Of a DNA stretch of 36,226 nucleotides, positions 1 to 8,686 are shown in pieces. The notes below the pieces were generated by a model. It was not told the DNA's origin. It worked only from the letters and a program-made list of their open reading frames with translations, and did not search any database. Source of the stretch: Competibacter sp963695105 (lineage in GTDB: Bacteria; Pseudomonadota; Gammaproteobacteria; Competibacterales; Competibacteraceae); assembly GCA_963695105.1 (NCBI GenBank), contig CAVOGC010000018.1, positions 1-36,226 on the forward strand, in the 5' to 3' direction. Position 1 is the first letter of the stretch. Every line of letters starts with the position of its first letter. Made by a program: the position numbers and the translations under genes.

Positions 1-197
1 ACTGCTGAAAGTTCGAATTTTTATTTTCAATCGATAACATTATGCGGAATTATGCAGCAACTGATGTCCCATCGCGTATCGCTATTTCTAATGAACCGAA
101 CATTGGACGCTTGAGAACTTGTTTCCCAACCGGCCTCAAGCTTATTGCGGAAACTATGGGGTGTCACCATTCTTGGGGCACTATCATTTTTGGGAAG

Positions 198-1487
198 TCA
201 TGGATACTCTGCATAAACAGATAATTTATGTGCCCTAAGCTTTTCTAATAATCGATGAGCTTTAGGTGGTTCAGGATATAACTGAGTCAAATCTGCATCT
301 GTTACCATTTCCTGCTTCCTTGCAGTCTCATATGCTGGCAAAGTCAACAAATAACGACGTTCATATCCTACCCATGCTCCGCCAAACATTAATGCAACTA
401 GCGATGAAGCAATCACGATATGCATCCAACGTTGATAGGGCAGCTTATTTCCTAATACCGGCAACAGTACAAATAATACACCCCAAAACCACGAAGATAT
501 TGTTAGATACCTTGAGATAACAGAGTAAGATGGTTTGTCTTCAGCAAACCGACCCGATGAAATGGCTAAGGCGGTTAATATCACGAACAGTGCTATTGCT
601 ATGTATGGGGAAAGAAGAGCTATTTGCTTTTTATCGGAATTTAATAATATTTTTCCGTATAGCAGTAAGCCAATTATTCCAAATAACCACGCAATATACC
701 AATACGTAAAGATTGGCGCGCCGAGGAAATTAAGTATCCAAGTTCCCCAAGATAGGATGTTATTAAGAATATAATCAAAAGCAAGATGACTATTTGTATG
801 CCACCCATCAAAAAACAACAATATTGACCCTGAAGAAAATAAAAGCCAAATTAAAAGGCGATAAGAGCGCGTCTTGCTTGAGTTACAGCAAATAATGACG
901 AAAAGTCCACAAATCCAGTAAAAAATACCATTAACCATTGAATAGGTTGCAATAAAACCAAACATAATTGCAGTAGAGAAACTTAACCAGCTTCGGTACC
1001 GTGCTAATAAAAAAAAGCCAGTAATAACACTGAATATACCCAAATACATAATAGTCTGGAAGCCAACCAGCCAGCTTTCCCATTGTCCTAAATTAAAAAT
1101 AACCAATGCGACTAATGGTATTGTCCACCACTCAGGCTCAACACCCCAATCAATCCAGAACCTTCGAGATTGCCAAACAAAAAAACAAAATGCGCTCAGC
1201 ACAATAAGAAAGTTTGTCCATAATTCAGCATTCACATTATATTGAGTTAGGTGCGCCAACCCAATCCAGATTAGTCGAGGAAAAAATGGGCGATGCTCAT
1301 TGTGCTGAGAAAATATTTCAGTGAAGGTCATCGTGCCTTGCTGAAATTGTAAATATTGCGAAAAAAATTCCCACTGATCTCCGACCGGGATATTTAATCC
1401 AAAAATGAAAATGTAAACTCCTACGATAACTATTGGCAAGGAAGAGGCCAGTACAGTTTTTTTCGTGGACACATTAGACGATTGCAT
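198..1487 (-). CDS. Polytopic inner-membrane protein, unknown function, AT-rich
   Basis: This 429-residue protein is dominated by long hydrophobic stretches and probably has about ten membrane helices, the first near residues 13-31. A short first periplasmic-type loop carries GDQWEFF (about 36-42) and HNEHR (62-66). An acidic motif in the first loop followed by many helices recalls GT-C-type membrane glycosyltransferases and related envelope-polysaccharide proteins, but I cannot assign a family and that link is inference. The ATG at 1485-1487 is preceded by GAAGGA at a suitable distance. The codon use is strikingly AT-rich (many AAA, ATT, TTA) compared with the GC-rich genes to its right, which suggests acquisition by transfer. 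Nothing recognisable lies in bases 1-197 beyond its stop codon. Confidence is high that it is a real gene and low for function. Confidence 0.75.
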   Translation of the reverse strand: MQSSNVSTKKTVLASSLPIVIVGVYIFIFGLNIPVGDQWEFFSQYLQFQQGTMTFTEIFSQHNEHRPFFPRLIWIGLAHLTQYNVNAELWTNFLIVLSAFCFFVWQSRRFWIDWGVEPEWWTIPLVALVIFNLGQWESWLVGFQTIMYLGIFSVITGFFLLARYRSWLSFSTAIMFGFIATYSMVNGIFYWICGLFVIICCNSSKTRSYRLLIWLLFSSGSILLFFDGWHTNSHLAFDYILNNILSWGTWILNFLGAPIFTYWYIAWLFGIIGLLLYGKILLNSDKKQIALLSPYIAIALFVILTALAISSGRFAEDKPSYSVISRYLTISSWFWGVLFVLLPVLGNKLPYQRWMHIVIASSLVALMFGGAWVGYERRYLLTLPAYETARKQEMVTDADLTQLYPEPPKAHRLLEKLRAHKLSVYAEYP

Positions 1488-1606
1488 GCAAGTGTCCTTC
1501 GATTGTCACAGGTTGGGTATTGTCGGTGTCAATCAGGACTGCGAGACGGGGTTGGGCGCATGCATTGATGTTCATGGGAGGCTGTGGGTCGATTTTTCAT
1601 CAGGCC

Positions 1607-1650
1607 GGTGAGGAGGTGTGCGTGTGTTCAACACCTCACCGAGCCTCACC
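1607..1650 (-). terminator. Nested inverted repeat downstream of ilvC
   Basis: GGTGAGG at 1607-1613 pairs with CCTCACC at 1644-1650, and GAGGTGT at 1613-1619 pairs with ACACCTC at 1631-1637. The structure lies 20-63 bases past the ilvC stop codon, where a terminator is expected. On the minus strand no clear U-tract follows, so it may instead be a 3'-end stabilising or Rho-assisted hairpin. Confidence 0.35.
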
Positions 1651-1669
1651 GACCTTAAATGCCACCTTC

Positions 1670-2683
1670 TCAATTTTTACTGGTATCCACCAGTCGGTTG
1701 GCCTTGATCCACGGCATCATGCCGCGCAGCTTCTCGCCGACCTGCTCGACCGGATGCTCGCGGCTGATCCGGCGGTTGGCCCGCAGCACTGGAGCGCCGG
1801 CCTGATTTTCCAGGATGAACTCGCGGGCGAACTGGCCGGTCTGGATTTCATTGAGAATCTTGCGCATCTCGGCCTTGGTCTGTTCGGTGACGATGCGCGG
1901 GCCACGGGTGAAGTCGCCGTACTCGGCGGTGTTGGAGATCGAGTAGCGCATGTTGGCGATGCCGCCCTCGTAGATCAGATCCACGATCAGCTTCACCTCG
2001 TGCAGGCATTCGAAATAGGCCATTTCCGGCGCGTAGCCGGCCTCCACCAGCGTCTCGAAGCCAGCCTGAATCAGCGCGGTCAGGCCACCGCACAGCACTA
2101 CCTGCTCGCCGAACAGGTCGGTCTCGCACTCCTCGCGGAAGCTGGTCTCGATCACGCCGGCCCGACCGCCGCCGTTGGCCGAGGCGTAGGACAGGGCGAT
2201 TTCCCTGGCCTGACCGGAGGCATCCTGCGCCACTGCGATCAGGGAGGGCACGCCGCCGCCCTGGGTGTAGGTGGAGCGCACCAGATGGCCCGGACCCTTG
2301 GGCGCGATCATGATCACGTCCAGATCGGCGCGCGGCACCACTCCGCCGAAATGAATGTTGAAGCCGTGGGCGAAGGCCAGCGCCGCGCCTTTCTTGAGCT
2401 TCGCTTCGATCTGCCGGTAAATCTGACCCTGATGCTCGTCGGGCGCAAGGATCATCACCACGTCCGCCGCCGCGGCGGCGTCCTCGACCGGCTTGACCGT
2501 CAGGCCGGCGGTTTCGGCCTTGGCGGCGGAGGCGGAGCCCGGTCGCAGACCGACGATCACCTCGACGCCGGAATCGCGCAGATTGAGCGCGTGGGCGTGA
2601 CCCTGGGAGCCGTAGCCGATGATGGCAACGGTTTTACCCTTGATCAGCGACAGGTCGGCGTCTTTGTCGTAATAAATATTCAT
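1670..2683 (-). CDS. ilvC: Ketol-acid reductoisomerase (class I)
   Basis: IlvC catalyses the second common step of valine, leucine and isoleucine synthesis: Mg-dependent isomerisation and NAD(P)H reduction of acetolactate or acetohydroxybutyrate. The N-terminal Rossmann motif IGYGSQGHAHALNLRDSG (about residues 22-39) binds the cofactor and GPGHLVR follows near residue 130. The length of 337 residues fits the short class I family, not the long class II form of E. coli. An in-frame extension reaches 2824, but the ATG at 2681-2683 gives the standard N-terminus MNIYYDKD and has AGGA upstream, so I use that start. The gene lies 79 bases downstream of ilvH on the same strand and is most likely the last gene of an ilvI-ilvH-ilvC operon. 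Confidence 0.97.
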   Translation of the reverse strand: MNIYYDKDADLSLIKGKTVAIIGYGSQGHAHALNLRDSGVEVIVGLRPGSASAAKAETAGLTVKPVEDAAAAADVVMILAPDEHQGQIYRQIEAKLKKGAALAFAHGFNIHFGGVVPRADLDVIMIAPKGPGHLVRSTYTQGGGVPSLIAVAQDASGQAREIALSYASANGGGRAGVIETSFREECETDLFGEQVVLCGGLTALIQAGFETLVEAGYAPEMAYFECLHEVKLIVDLIYEGGIANMRYSISNTAEYGDFTRGPRIVTEQTKAEMRKILNEIQTGQFAREFILENQAGAPVLRANRRISREHPVEQVGEKLRGMMPWIKANRLVDTSKN

Positions 2684-2762
2684 GGGGCAATTTCCTGAAC
2701 GGTGAAAAACAGGCCGTCCCGACCGGCCGAGCCGGTAGGGACGGCGTGGGGTTGGCGGGAGA

Positions 2763-3263
2763 TCAGGCGCGCAGCGCCTTCTGCCCAAGAGCGATGCCGG
2801 TGGCGCCGGAGCGGACGACCTCAAGGATGGCTTCTTTCTCGATCGCGCGCAGGAAATTGTCCAGCTTGCTGCCGGTGCCGGTCAGCTCGATGGTGTAGGT
2901 CGCCTCGGTGACGTCGAGCACATGCCCGCCGAAAATGTCGGCCAGCCGCTTCATCTCGGCCCGTTGTTCGCCGCTGGCCTTGGTTTTGACCAGCATCAGC
3001 TCGCGTTCGATGGCGTCGGTTTCGCTCAGGTCGATCAGCTTGACGACATCGATCAGCTTGTTGAGCTGCTTGACGATTTGCTCGATGATCTGCTCGTTGC
3101 CGTAGGTGACCAGGGTCAGCCGCGACAGCGTTGGGTCGTCGGTGGGCGCGACCGTCAGGCTCTCGATGTTGTAGCCGCGCGCCGAAAACAGGTTGGCCAC
3201 CCGGGACAAAGCGCCGGCCTCGTTTTCCATCAGGATCGAAATCAAATGACGATTGTTGTTCAC
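2763..3263 (-). CDS. ilvH: Acetolactate synthase small (regulatory) subunit
   Basis: This is the regulatory subunit (also called IlvN) of acetohydroxyacid synthase. It stabilises the large subunit and confers feedback inhibition by valine. The 166 residues begin with an ACT domain (HLISILMENEAGALSRVANL, about residues 6-25), where the conserved Asn and Gly of the valine-binding loop are visible, and a C-terminal ACT-like domain follows. The length is close to the 163 residues of E. coli IlvH. The start is GTG at 3261-3263, which overlaps the stop of ilvI by four bases (GTGA), a typical sign of translational coupling between subunits made in fixed ratio. Confidence 0.95.
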   Translation of the reverse strand: MNNNRHLISILMENEAGALSRVANLFSARGYNIESLTVAPTDDPTLSRLTLVTYGNEQIIEQIVKQLNKLIDVVKLIDLSETDAIERELMLVKTKASGEQRAEMKRLADIFGGHVLDVTEATYTIELTGTGSKLDNFLRAIEKEAILEVVRSGATGIALGQKALRA

Positions 3264-5005
3264 AGCAGCACCATGCCTTCGTCGTGAATCGAGACCATCT
3301 CGTCGCGTTCGGCCAGTAGCATCTCGTTCTGGCCACCGCCCGAGGGAATCATCGGGAACACGTTTTCATCTTGATCGGTAATAAAGTCCAGGAATACCGT
3401 GCGATCCTTCATGGCAAACGCCTCACGCAGCGCGCCTTCCACATCGCTTGGCTTCTCGATCCGCATCCCTACATGGCCATACGCCTCGGCCAGCATCACG
3501 AAATTCGGCAGCGCTTCCATGTAGGTCATGCTGTAGCGCTTCTGGTAGAAAAACTCCTGCCACTGCCGCACCATGCCGAGGTAGCCGTTGTTCAGGTTCA
3601 CGATCTTGACCGGTGTGTAGTACTGCTTCATGGTCGATAATTCCTGCAGCATCATCTGAATGCTGCCGTCGCCGGTCACGCAGGCCACATCCTGATCGGG
3701 AAAGGCCAGCTTGGCGCCCATCGCCGCCGGCAGACCGAAACCCATGGTGCCGAGACCACCGGAATTGATCCATTGCCGCGGCCGGTCAAAGTGATAGTAC
3801 TGGGCCGCCCACATTTGGTGCTGGCCGACATCGGAGGTGATGATGGCCTTGCCTTCGGTGACTTGATACAGCTTCTGAATCACGTACTGCGGCTTGATCA
3901 CCTCGTTACTGTGGCGGTAGCTCAGCGACTTTATGGCCCGCCACTCGTCGATCTGCCGCCACCAGCGGTCCAGCGCCTCGGCGTCGGGCTTGAGCTTTTC
4001 GTCACGGACGATGTTGATCATGCCGCGCAGCACGCTCGGCACCGAGCCGACAATGGGAATATCGACCTGGACATTCTTGGAGATTGACGACGGGTCGATG
4101 TCCACATGGACGATCTTGGCCTCCGGGCAGAATTTGTCGATCTTGCCGGTCACCCGGTCGTCGAAGCGGGCGCCGATGGCGATCAGCACGTCGCAGTGGT
4201 GCATGGCCATGTTGGCTTCGTAGGTGCCGTGCATGCCCAACATGCCGATGAACTGCCGGTCGGTGGCCGGGTAGGCGCCCAATCCCATCAGGGTGTTGGT
4301 GATCGGATAGCCGAGCAACTGGGTGAGTTCGATCAGTTCGGGCGAGCCTTCGCTCAGAATCACTCCGCCGCCGGTATAAACCACCGGCCGTTTGGCGGAC
4401 AGGATCAAGTCCACCGCCTTGCGGATCTGGCCGGCATGGCCCTTGATCGTCGGGTTGTAGGAGCGCAGCTTGATCTTCTTGGGATAATGAAACTCGGCCT
4501 TACCGATGGTGATGTCCTTCGGCAGGTCGATCAACACCGGGCCGGGGCGGCCGGTGCTGGCGATGTAGAAAGCTTTCTTGACGGTTTCGGCCAGATTCTT
4601 GATGTCCCTGACCAGGAAGTTATGCTTGACGCAAGGCCGGGTAATGCCGACCGCGTCGACTTCCTGAAAAGCGTCATTGCCGATCAGCGCCGTGGGCACC
4701 TGACCGGAGAACACCACCAGCGGGATGGAATCCATGTAGGCGTCGGCGATGCCGGTGACGGCGTTGGTGACGCCGGGGCCGGAGGTGACCAGCACCACGC
4801 CGGTTTTGCCGCTGGCGCGGGCGTAACCTTCGGCGGCGTGGACGGCGGCCTGTTCGTGGCGGACCAGTACATGCTTGATATGGTCCTGAGCGTACAGGGC
4901 GTCATAGATGTGAAGCACGGCGCCGCCCGGATAACCGAACATGCATTCGACGCCTTCTTCCTTGAGGCAACGGACGAGAATTTCAGCACCGGTGATGAGT
5001 TCCAT
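3260..5005 (-). CDS. ilvI: Acetolactate synthase large (catalytic) subunit
   Basis: This is the thiamine-diphosphate enzyme that condenses pyruvate with a second pyruvate or with 2-oxobutyrate, the first committed step of branched-chain amino acid synthesis. Family landmarks over 581 residues are FGYPGGAVLHIYDAL (23-37), the catalytic Glu51 within RHEQAAVHAAEGYAR, a central FAD-binding domain with GARFDDRVTGK, and the C-terminal ThDP/Mg motif GDGSIQ...LNNGYLG. The ATG at 5003-5005 has GAGG-type bases upstream. It is the first gene of ilvI-ilvH-ilvC. IlvI is preferred over IlvB because of the pairing with ilvH and ilvC; ilvB is an alternative name in some annotations. Confidence 0.96.
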   Translation of the reverse strand: MELITGAEILVRCLKEEGVECMFGYPGGAVLHIYDALYAQDHIKHVLVRHEQAAVHAAEGYARASGKTGVVLVTSGPGVTNAVTGIADAYMDSIPLVVFSGQVPTALIGNDAFQEVDAVGITRPCVKHNFLVRDIKNLAETVKKAFYIASTGRPGPVLIDLPKDITIGKAEFHYPKKIKLRSYNPTIKGHAGQIRKAVDLILSAKRPVVYTGGGVILSEGSPELIELTQLLGYPITNTLMGLGAYPATDRQFIGMLGMHGTYEANMAMHHCDVLIAIGARFDDRVTGKIDKFCPEAKIVHVDIDPSSISKNVQVDIPIVGSVPSVLRGMINIVRDEKLKPDAEALDRWWRQIDEWRAIKSLSYRHSNEVIKPQYVIQKLYQVTEGKAIITSDVGQHQMWAAQYYHFDRPRQWINSGGLGTMGFGLPAAMGAKLAFPDQDVACVTGDGSIQMMLQELSTMKQYYTPVKIVNLNNGYLGMVRQWQEFFYQKRYSMTYMEALPNFVMLAEAYGHVGMRIEKPSDVEGALREAFAMKDRTVFLDFITDQDENVFPMIPSGGGQNEMLLAERDEMVSIHDEGMVLL

Positions 5006-5224
5006 AAGCGTTGACTCCTCATGGCGAATCGGGGTTAAGAGGCTAGGTAAGACAGCAAAACCATTCTTTCGCCGCAGTACGGGCGTATCATGGCCGGGTC
5101 CGTGCAGTGGTATGCCGGGTCCGCGACAGGGCGGGGTGACCGCCGCGCGGTGGGGGTGGCGCCGGCGGGGCGCGACCCGTCATGAAAGTCGCCGGTACGC
5201 GCTGGGCGCGGGTCTTGCTGGCCG

Positions 5225-5255
5225 CTTATACTACATAAACTTTATTTTTGAGCAA
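5225..5255 (-). promoter_or_regulatory. Possible promoter of the ilv operon
   Basis: In the 343-base gap between ilvI and the next gene, an AT-rich patch stands out from GC-rich surroundings. On the minus strand it offers a -35-like TTGCTC (5250-5255) with either TAGTAT (16-base spacer) or TATAAG (19-base spacer) as -10. No branched-chain-rich leader peptide or attenuator hairpin is apparent between here and ilvI. The rest of the gap shows nothing I recognise. Confidence 0.35.
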
Positions 5256-5348
5256 AATCCCGCCGTGCTGGCGAGGAATGGGCACGGGATACCGGGCGCC
5301 CCGCGCGCTGTTTCCTCTCCGGCAATTCCAGGGTCGATTGGAGGCTGT

Positions 5349-5819
5349 ATGTCGAAACGAATGCTGTTGTTGGTATTGGTATTGGGTGGCTGCGGGATCG
5401 CCGTCACGGGGCAGGCCCAGCAGTTCATCTACAAGTGGAACGACGAACAGGGCCAGATCCAGTATTCCGAACTGCCACCGCCGGCCGGCGTGCCCTATGA
5501 GACGGTACGCAAGCCCGCCGGTTTCGGACAGGAAGGCGGTCAGGCCCGCGATCTGGTCAAGGAACAGGAGGAGTTAGCCAAGAAATTGGCCGAGGAAGAA
5601 GCCAATAAGCAGGAACAGCAGCAGGAACAGGCGCAGAAGGAGCAGGATGTGCGCGTCAAGAACTGCGAGATCGCCAAAAAAAATGTTGAAACGCTGCAAG
5701 GCGACCGGCCGGTGGTCAAGACAGACGCGCAAGGCAACAAGGTGGCGCTCGACGCCCAGCAGCGCGAGGCCGAATTACAGAAGGCCCGGAAAGACCAGGA
5801 TTATTTCTGCAACCCCTGA
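5349..5819 (+). CDS. Secreted DUF4124-type protein with coiled coil
   Basis: The 156-residue product begins with a signal peptide (MSKRMLLLVLVLGGCGIAV..., cleavage probably after GQA near residue 24). A DUF4124-like domain follows, with the typical FIYKWNDEQGQIQYSELPPP at about residues 27-46. From about residue 75 it is rich in Glu, Lys and Gln and probably forms a coiled coil, and it ends in a basic, Cys-containing tail. The domain is common in proteobacterial periplasmic proteins, but its function is not established. The frame stays open upstream to 4941, but the ATG at 5349 is followed directly by the signal peptide and preceded by TGGAGG. proS follows after 27 bases and may be co-transcribed. 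Confidence 0.85.
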   Translation: MSKRMLLLVLVLGGCGIAVTGQAQQFIYKWNDEQGQIQYSELPPPAGVPYETVRKPAGFGQEGGQARDLVKEQEELAKKLAEEEANKQEQQQEQAQKEQDVRVKNCEIAKKNVETLQGDRPVVKTDAQGNKVALDAQQREAELQKARKDQDYFCNP

Positions 5820-5846
5820 CCCATCGACTTACCACAAGGCCGATTC

Positions 5847-7565
5847 ATGCGCGTATCCCGCTTTCCGCTGTTTACCGTCAAGGAAACTCCCGCCGACGCC
5901 GAGGTTGTCAGCCATCAGCTCATGTTGCGGGCGGGCCTGATCCGCAAGCTTGCCGCCGGCATCTACACCTGGCTGCCGCTGGGCTTGCGCGTGCTGCGCA
6001 AGACCGAGGCGGTGGTGCGCGAGGAAATGGACCGGGCCGGTGCGCTGGAACTGTCCATGCCCGCCGTCCAGCCAGCCGAACTGTGGCAGGAATCCGGCCG
6101 CTGGCGGCAATACGGTCCGGAGCTGTTGCGGATCAAGGATCGGCACGAACGCGATTTCTGCTTCGGTCCGACCCACGAAGAAGTGATCACCGATCTGTTT
6201 CGCCGCGAGATCAAGAGCTACAAGCAACTGCCGGTCAACTTCTACCAGATCCAGACCAAGTTCCGCGACGAGGTCAGGCCGCGCTTCGGGGTGATGCGGT
6301 CGCGCGAGTTCCTGATGAAGGACGCCTATTCCTTTCACCTGGACCCGGCCTCGCTGCGGGAAACCTATGAGCGGATGTTCGACGCCTACTCGCGCATCTT
6401 CACCCGGCTGGGGCTGCGGTTTCGCGCGGTGCTGGCCGATACCGGCAGCATCGGCGGCGCGCATTCCCACGAATTTCATGTGCTGGCCGAGTCCGGCGAG
6501 GACGCCATTGCCTTTTCCGACGTTGGCGACTATGCCGCCAACGTCGAACTGGCCGAGGCGCTGGCCCCGCCCGGCGAGCGCCCGGCGCCGACCGAGACGC
6601 TGACGCGCATCCATACCCCCGGAGTCAAGACCATCGCCGAACTGTGCGATTTCCTCCAAATTCCCGCCGAGCGAACAGTGAAGGCGGTGGTGGTCGAGGG
6701 CGAGGACGGGCAATCGGTGCTGCTGCTGGTGCGCGGCGACCACGAGGTGAATGCGATCAAGGTCGCAAAGCTGCCACAGGTCAAGGCGCCGCTGACTTTC
6801 GCCAGCCCCGAGGCGATCCGGGCGGCATTTGGCGCGAGTCCCGGCTCGCTCGGCGCGGTCGGTTTCGACGGTCTGGTGATCGCTGATCGCACCGTGGCGA
6901 ACATGGCCGACATGGTGGCCGGCGCGAACCAGGACGACTGGCACCTGACTGGCGTCAATTTCGGCCGCGACTGCCCGGAACCGCTGGTCGTCGATATCCG
7001 CGGCGTGGTTCAGGGCGACCCCAGCCCCGACAAACAGGGCACGCTGGCCATTGCTCGCGGCATCGAGGTCGGCCATATCTTCCAACTTGGCCGCAAGTAC
7101 AGCGCCGCCATGCAGGCCGAAGTGCTCGGCGAGGATGGCCAGCCGACAACCGTAACCATGGGTTGCTACGGCATCGGAGTGTCGCGGGTGGTGGCGGCGG
7201 CCATCGAACAGAACCACGACGAGCGCGGCATCATCTGGCCGGCGGCGATGACCCCGTTCCAGGTGGCGCTGCTGCCGATCGGCGCGACCCGCTCGGCGGC
7301 GGTGCGCGAGGCCACCGAGGCGCTGTATCGGGAACTGGCGGTGGCGGGCATCGAGGTATTGCTGGATGACCGCGACGCCCGGCCCGGAGTGATGTTCGCC
7401 GACATGGAGTTGATCGGCATCCCGCACCGCGTGGTGGTTAGCGAGCGAAACTTGGCCGCCGGTCAGGTGGAGTATCGCGGCCGGCGCGATCCTGACCACA
7501 CGCGGGTGGCGCGAGAGGATTTGCTTGGCTGGTTGCGGGAACGGTTGACGAAGGAGCAGTACTAG
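5847..7565 (+). CDS. proS: Prolyl-tRNA synthetase, bacterial type with editing domain
   Basis: ProS charges tRNA-Pro with proline. The 572 residues match the long bacterial form. The class II catalytic core carries motif 2 around FCFGPTHEE (about residues 106-114) and motif 3 around GCYGIGVSR (about 442-450). Between them lies the YbaK-like INS editing domain (about 255-385), which clears mischarged alanyl-tRNA-Pro. The C-terminal anticodon-binding domain ends near LLGWLRERLTKEQY. The ATG start gives the standard MRVSRFPLFTVKE. The stop codon is directly followed by the DnaA-box-rich region. Confidence 0.97.
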   Translation: MRVSRFPLFTVKETPADAEVVSHQLMLRAGLIRKLAAGIYTWLPLGLRVLRKTEAVVREEMDRAGALELSMPAVQPAELWQESGRWRQYGPELLRIKDRHERDFCFGPTHEEVITDLFRREIKSYKQLPVNFYQIQTKFRDEVRPRFGVMRSREFLMKDAYSFHLDPASLRETYERMFDAYSRIFTRLGLRFRAVLADTGSIGGAHSHEFHVLAESGEDAIAFSDVGDYAANVELAEALAPPGERPAPTETLTRIHTPGVKTIAELCDFLQIPAERTVKAVVVEGEDGQSVLLLVRGDHEVNAIKVAKLPQVKAPLTFASPEAIRAAFGASPGSLGAVGFDGLVIADRTVANMADMVAGANQDDWHLTGVNFGRDCPEPLVVDIRGVVQGDPSPDKQGTLAIARGIEVGHIFQLGRKYSAAMQAEVLGEDGQPTTVTMGCYGIGVSRVVAAAIEQNHDERGIIWPAAMTPFQVALLPIGATRSAAVREATEALYRELAVAGIEVLLDDRDARPGVMFADMELIGIPHRVVVSERNLAAGQVEYRGRRDPDHTRVAREDLLGWLRERLTKEQY

Positions 7566-7601
7566 ATCGGCGAGAGCCATACCGCGGGGGAGTTATTCGG
7601 A

Positions 7602-7822
7602 GTTATCCACAGAACCTGTGGATAACTCTGTGGATAACTTTCGCTCCATGAACCTAACTCCGCGTTGCAAATAGAAGAATGACGGTTTGATGACTTTTTA
7701 ACCACCCAATATTTTTTTTATTATCATGAGGTTAAGTTGATAATTGGAGTCGAGTGAGGGATTTGTGCCAAAGTGACGGGCGGAAATCGCCAAGCAAAGA
7801 AAGCGCATAAGCCTGTGGATAA
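7602..7822. other. Cluster of DnaA-box 9-mers: candidate replication origin
   Basis: Four perfect copies of the DnaA-box consensus TTATCCACA lie in the gap between proS and acyP: 7603-7611 on the plus strand, and 7617-7625, 7629-7637 and 7814-7822 on the minus strand. The first two form an 11-base-pair inverted repeat (7602-7612 with 7616-7626). Between the third and fourth copies is AT-rich sequence with an A followed by eight or more T (from 7711), and further A/T runs follow to 7860, as expected of a DNA unwinding element. The arrangement resembles the oriC of pseudomonads. No dnaA, dnaN, rpmH or mnmG gene is in the window, so a DnaA-titration site is an alternative. Confidence 0.55.
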
Positions 7823-7858
7823 GTCAAGCTCCCTTAAAATAAAAAAATCATTTTCTGT

Positions 7859-8131
7859 TTAGTCAATTCGAAAATCGCGAAAGTCCTGGTCGGGCAATGT
7901 TTCGCAATCGACGTGAGTGACACGGGCCAATTGCGGGCCTTGCCACAGCCAGTTGCGTAGAGCGATAACCGCTCTTTCCTCCCCGCGGACCAATACTTCC
8001 ACCCGTCGGTCCGGGAGGTTGCGCACAGAGCCGCTAACGCCCAACGCCAAGGCTTTTTCAGCGGTGGCGTAACGGAAGCCGACGCCCTGAACGCGACCGG
8101 TCACATAGCAGCGGAGGCACAGGGTTTTCAA
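7859..8131 (-). CDS. acyP: Acylphosphatase
   Basis: AcyP is a small cytosolic enzyme that hydrolyses the carboxyl-phosphate bond of acylphosphates. The 90 residues cover the whole family. The phosphate-binding loop GRVQGVGFRY contains the catalytic Arg20, and SGSVRNLPD contains the catalytic Asn38. The start is TTG at 8129-8131 with a strong AGGAG upstream; a later GTG would remove the first beta strand, so TTG is preferred. It lies 23 bases downstream of the TlpA-like gene on the same strand and is probably the last gene of a three-gene unit. Confidence 0.93.
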   Translation of the reverse strand: MKTLCLRCYVTGRVQGVGFRYATAEKALALGVSGSVRNLPDRRVEVLVRGEERAVIALRNWLWQGPQLARVTHVDCETLPDQDFRDFRID

Positions 8132-8154
8132 GGTGCTTCTCCTCTCGAACCGGT

Positions 8155-8670
8155 CTAACGAGACGAACCGCCGGCCGATTCCAGTTCGGCCAAACGCTCT
8201 GCTAGCATGGCGGCGTTCACGGTGCCCAAGTGAGTGTCGGCGAGTTGCCCGTCGGGTGAAATCAGGAATGTGGTGGGCAAGCCCTTCAACTCGAATCCGG
8301 GTAGGAGGTTACCGCCGCTCAGCGCGATGGGGAAAGTGATAGCCAATCGTCCGACAAAGGCGCGGATTGCAGAGGGCGCGATATCTTCAAAATTGACGCC
8401 GACCACTATGGCGCGTTCGTGGTGCTGATCGTGAAAAGCCTGCAATTCCGGCATTTCCAGCAGGCAGGGTGTGCACCAGGTTGCCCAGAAATTGACGATG
8501 ACCCACCGGCCATGGAAATCGGCCAGCCGTACTGGCTGGCCGTCTACGCCGGGCAGCGTGAAGTTCGGACCTTGCGCGTGGGCGAGAGCACTCATCGCCA
8601 GCAATGCCAATATCAACAGCACCGGTCGGCAGTCGGCCCAGTAAGAGCGGCATGGGGCGATGGCGGGCAT
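8155..8670 (-). CDS. TlpA-like thiol:disulfide oxidoreductase, exported
   Basis: The 171-residue protein has an N-terminal hydrophobic segment (about residues 16-33, ending ALAHAQG) that acts as a signal peptide or anchor. A thioredoxin-fold domain of the TlpA/ResA type follows, with the redox motif WATWCTPC (Cys66, Cys69). Proteins of this type reduce or exchange disulfides in the periplasm, often for cytochrome c maturation, but the substrate here is unknown. The frame is open to 8808, but the ATG at 8668-8670 gives the signal sequence and has GAGAGA upstream. It sits 16 bases after the lipoprotein gene. Confidence 0.88.
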   Translation of the reverse strand: MPAIAPCRSYWADCRPVLLILALLAMSALAHAQGPNFTLPGVDGQPVRLADFHGRWVIVNFWATWCTPCLLEMPELQAFHDQHHERAIVVGVNFEDIAPSAIRAFVGRLAITFPIALSGGNLLPGFELKGLPTTFLISPDGQLADTHLGTVNAAMLAERLAELESAGGSSR

Positions 8671-8686
8671 GGGGATCTCTCGGCCG

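Noticed and set aside
1520..2698. Long open frame opposite ilvC (and similar frames opposite ilvI, proS, infB, pnp and dnaX)
   Set aside because: These are antisense shadows typical of high-GC coding DNA: Ala/Gly/His/Gln-rich, without domains, opposite well-established genes.
5006..5348. Leader peptide attenuator for the ilv operon
   Set aside because: The only short minus-strand frame in the region is Pro/Arg-rich and not rich in Ile, Leu or Val codons; no terminator/antiterminator pair is seen.
7602..7626. Inverted repeat after proS as a simple transcription terminator
   Set aside because: There is no T-run after either arm, and further copies of the same 9-mer outside the hairpin fit DnaA boxes better.
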